NCBI RefSeq assembly: GCF_008831285.2
Contig: NC_045141.1
Span: 3,224,001 to 3,288,000 of the forward strand
Length of the DNA: 64,000 nt
Direction of reading: 5' to 3'
Source of the DNA: Nymphaea colorata
Taxonomy: Eukaryota; Streptophyta; Magnoliopsida; Nymphaeales; Nymphaeaceae
Shown: one piece after another, positions 63,801 through 64,000 of the stretch
Numbering within the stretch: the first letter of the stretch is position 1
Layout: every line of letters begins with the position of its first letter
Position numbers and translations under genes: made by a program
Notes under the pieces: model-generated
Seen by the model: only the letters and a program-made list of their open reading frames with translations
Told to the model about the DNA's origin: nothing
Databases searched by the model: none

Positions 63801-64000
63801 AGGATCGTGCATATTCACACAGACAGGGGACATAAGAAGTTAAAACCACAAACAAAGGGACGATAACTCGATTGTGGTGCGATCTCGGTATTGATGCTTT
63901 CTTGTTCTAGGCAAATGGATTTGGTGGAAAGGGGAGAGAAGATGAAGAATTGATTTACTTCCAGATGACGGGAATGAAGTTGGCGCTAATTCCAGCTTCT
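51626..64000 (-). CDS. RlmN/Cfr-like radical-SAM RNA methyltransferase (5' end outside the window)
   Basis: Radical-SAM enzymes of this family methylate C2 of adenosine in rRNA or tRNA, using a protein cysteine as methyl carrier. The plant target is not established here. My exons, in coding order, are 64000-63959 (partial), 63684-63522, 62520-62410, 62300-62166, 61657-61553, 52336-52170, 52080-51981 and 51871-51626. All junctions are GT-AG and in phase. Motifs: TLCISSQ (carrier/catalytic Cys region), CKMSCKFC (CxxxCxxC iron-sulfur ligands), [17 protein letters not shown] across a junction, [30 protein letters not shown] and [10 protein letters not shown] with the second catalytic Cys. For exon 52336-52170 I used the donor at 52169, because the later GT at 52150 breaks the frame. 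The intron 52337-61552 is 9.2 kb and holds a copia and several DNA elements. No stop interrupts the coding exons, so the gene is probably active. Confidence 0.92.
52635..53005. mobile_element. Foldback MITE-like element in the RlmN-like intron
   Basis: The left arm (gtgatagttccagggtcatgggtaa...aaatataaacaggcat) and right arm (tgcctgtttatattcac...ttacccatgacccagcgattatcac) are inverted copies over about 90 bases. The centre is rich in aaccctaaa-type words that also pair with each other. There is no coding capacity and the target duplication is not clear. Confidence 0.65.
53006..53601. other. Intronic DNA with a cgtatcgtatgatac-rich stretch
   Basis: At 53415-53590, words such as tatcgtatgatac, gatacgcctatgatac and cgtatcataaaa recur on both strands, suggesting another small decayed repeat. 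Its ends could not be fixed. The remainder is plain AT-rich intron. Confidence 0.35.
53602..53856 (+). repeat. 5' LTR of the intronic copia
   Basis: Aligns with the 3' LTR from tggctatatttctag onward and ends just before the primer-binding site. The approximately 17 bases that begin the 3' LTR (TGTTGGAATATCC...) are missing here, so the left boundary is approximate. Confidence 0.8.
54075..58720 (+). pseudogene. gag-pol of the intronic copia, multiply broken
   Basis: The gag start ([13 protein letters not shown]) is interrupted by the DNA element and resumes near 55080. A CCHC knuckle [14 protein letters not shown] lies at 55504-55545. The protease motif reads LLDSRTSFH rather than DSGA. Integrase (56330-56740) reads CTNSGGEY, so the first catalytic Asp has become Asn. 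Reverse transcriptase (57240-57960) reads YVDE instead of YVDD. RNase H remnants extend to about 58720. Several stops and frame changes separate the blocks. Loss of three catalytic acidic or glycine positions plus frame decay makes it inactive. Confidence 0.85.
54285..54903. mobile_element. CTATGTCAC-family hAT-like element, copy B (inside copia gag)
   Basis: Starts CTATGTCACATAGGTTCGGG and ends CCCGTGTAACATAG. The flanking 8-mers ggtgggag (54277-54284) and agtgggag (54904-54911) match at 7 of 8. The subterminal arrays are gggtacgg and ccgtaccc. Like copy C, it contains gggtacgttgaccgtaccc. An AT microsatellite lies near its left end. Confidence 0.85.
58927..59225 (+). repeat. 3' LTR of the intronic copia
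   Basis: A 299-bp repeat starting TGTTGGAATATCC and ending ctcctttca. It carries an extra stretch (gagtttatctcctctcc, about 59069-59085) not matched in the 5' copy. Confidence 0.85.
59226..59914. other. Intronic DNA, nothing recognised
   Basis: AT-rich intron sequence of the minus-strand RlmN-like gene, with no recognisable repeat or exon. Confidence 0.4.
59923..60575. mobile_element. CTATGTCAC-family hAT-like element, copy C
   Basis: Starts CTATGTCACATAGGTACG and ends CCCATGTTACATAG. The flanking 8-mers gcactaga (59915-59922) and gcactgga (60576-60583) match at 7 of 8. It has gtacgggt subterminal arrays, and shares ggacttggtcaa and gggtacgttgaccgtaccc with copy B. Inside is a perfect 38-bp tandem duplication (60081 and 60119). 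Confidence 0.87.
60081..60156. repeat. Perfect 38-bp tandem duplication
   Basis: Two identical units starting atcttgcagcagtgttttta at 60081 and 60119, inside hAT-like copy C. It is therefore younger than that copy, or inherited from its source element. Confidence 0.95.
60584..61053. other. Intronic DNA with a TA microsatellite
   Basis: Plain AT-rich intron. A TA run at 60811-60849 is the only simple repeat. Confidence 0.45.
61062..61407. mobile_element. CTATGTCAC-family hAT-like element, copy D
   Basis: Starts GTATGTCACATAGGTGTGG (first base changed) and ends CTTGTGACTTAG. It is flanked by a perfect 8-bp duplication, cttctagg (61054-61061 and 61408-61415). The subterminal sequence is gggtgcgggtgcgg, with ggctgaccgcacccga inside, closer to copy A than to B or C. 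It lies about 145 bases downstream (in gene direction) of the GEP-motif exon of the RlmN-like gene. Confidence 0.87.
62521..63521 (-). other. Intron of the RlmN-like gene with an unexplained open frame
   Basis: Between the two N-terminal exons. A minus-strand frame at 62800-63039 (contains [20 protein letters not shown]) looks coding-like but does not fit the enzyme family or its splice phases. It may be an alternative exon, a captured fragment or chance. Confidence 0.3.

Overview
The window is nuclear DNA from a flowering plant. It has AT-rich, intron-rich genes with GT-AG splice sites, a plant C2H2 zinc-finger repressor with two QALGGHK fingers and an EAR motif, a peroxisomal acyl-CoA oxidase 4, and abundant Ty1/copia and hAT-like elements. 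The species cannot be read from the sequence. No prokaryotic, organellar, viral or CRISPR locus is visible.

Three genes look intact. (1) A stress-type zinc-finger repressor of the ZAT10/STZ kind, intronless, minus strand, 8131-8775. (2) Acyl-CoA oxidase ACX4, plus strand, 34781-44296. I resolved it into 13 coding exons (444 aa) ending in the peroxisomal signal SRL. (3) A plant RlmN/Cfr-type radical-SAM RNA methyltransferase, minus strand, from 51626 to beyond the right edge. Eight coding exons are in view, with the CxxxCxxC cluster and both catalytic cysteines. One of its introns has grown to 9.2 kb by insertions. The three genes do not form a pathway and are simply neighbours.

Broken genes: an HCT-like BAHD acyltransferase pseudogene (minus strand) is cut in two by a copia element at 1202-5920. 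The flanking 5-bp duplication (cgagc/caagc) still shows the insertion event. An E-class PPR fragment lies at 30410-30790. The first part of a receptor-like kinase is enclosed in a GC-rich repeat island at 31010-31935.

Mobile DNA fills most of the rest. There are two near-complete but decayed copia elements (1202-5920; 53602-59225), a copia gag-protease fragment (48240-49300), and further retrotransposon scraps (17.05, 19.7-20.06 and 22.85-23.42 kb). A family of hAT-like elements has ends CTATGTCAC...GTnACnTAG. Four copies occur between 49.99 and 61.41 kb, each with an 8-bp target duplication, two of them perfect. One is nested in another hAT-like element and one in the gag region of the intronic copia. 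A second hAT-like family has TAGGGATGTCAAT ends (32.3 and 49.8 kb). There are also foldback elements, a diverged tandem pair at 26.1-27.5 kb, and several clean 28-39-bp tandem duplications that resemble repair scars.

The stretches 9.6-23 kb, 24.6-30.3 kb and 44.6-47.9 kb contain no gene I can support. The most interesting content is the hAT-like family with its nesting order, and the GC islands that carry gene fragments. I found no evidence of a novel multi-gene functional system.
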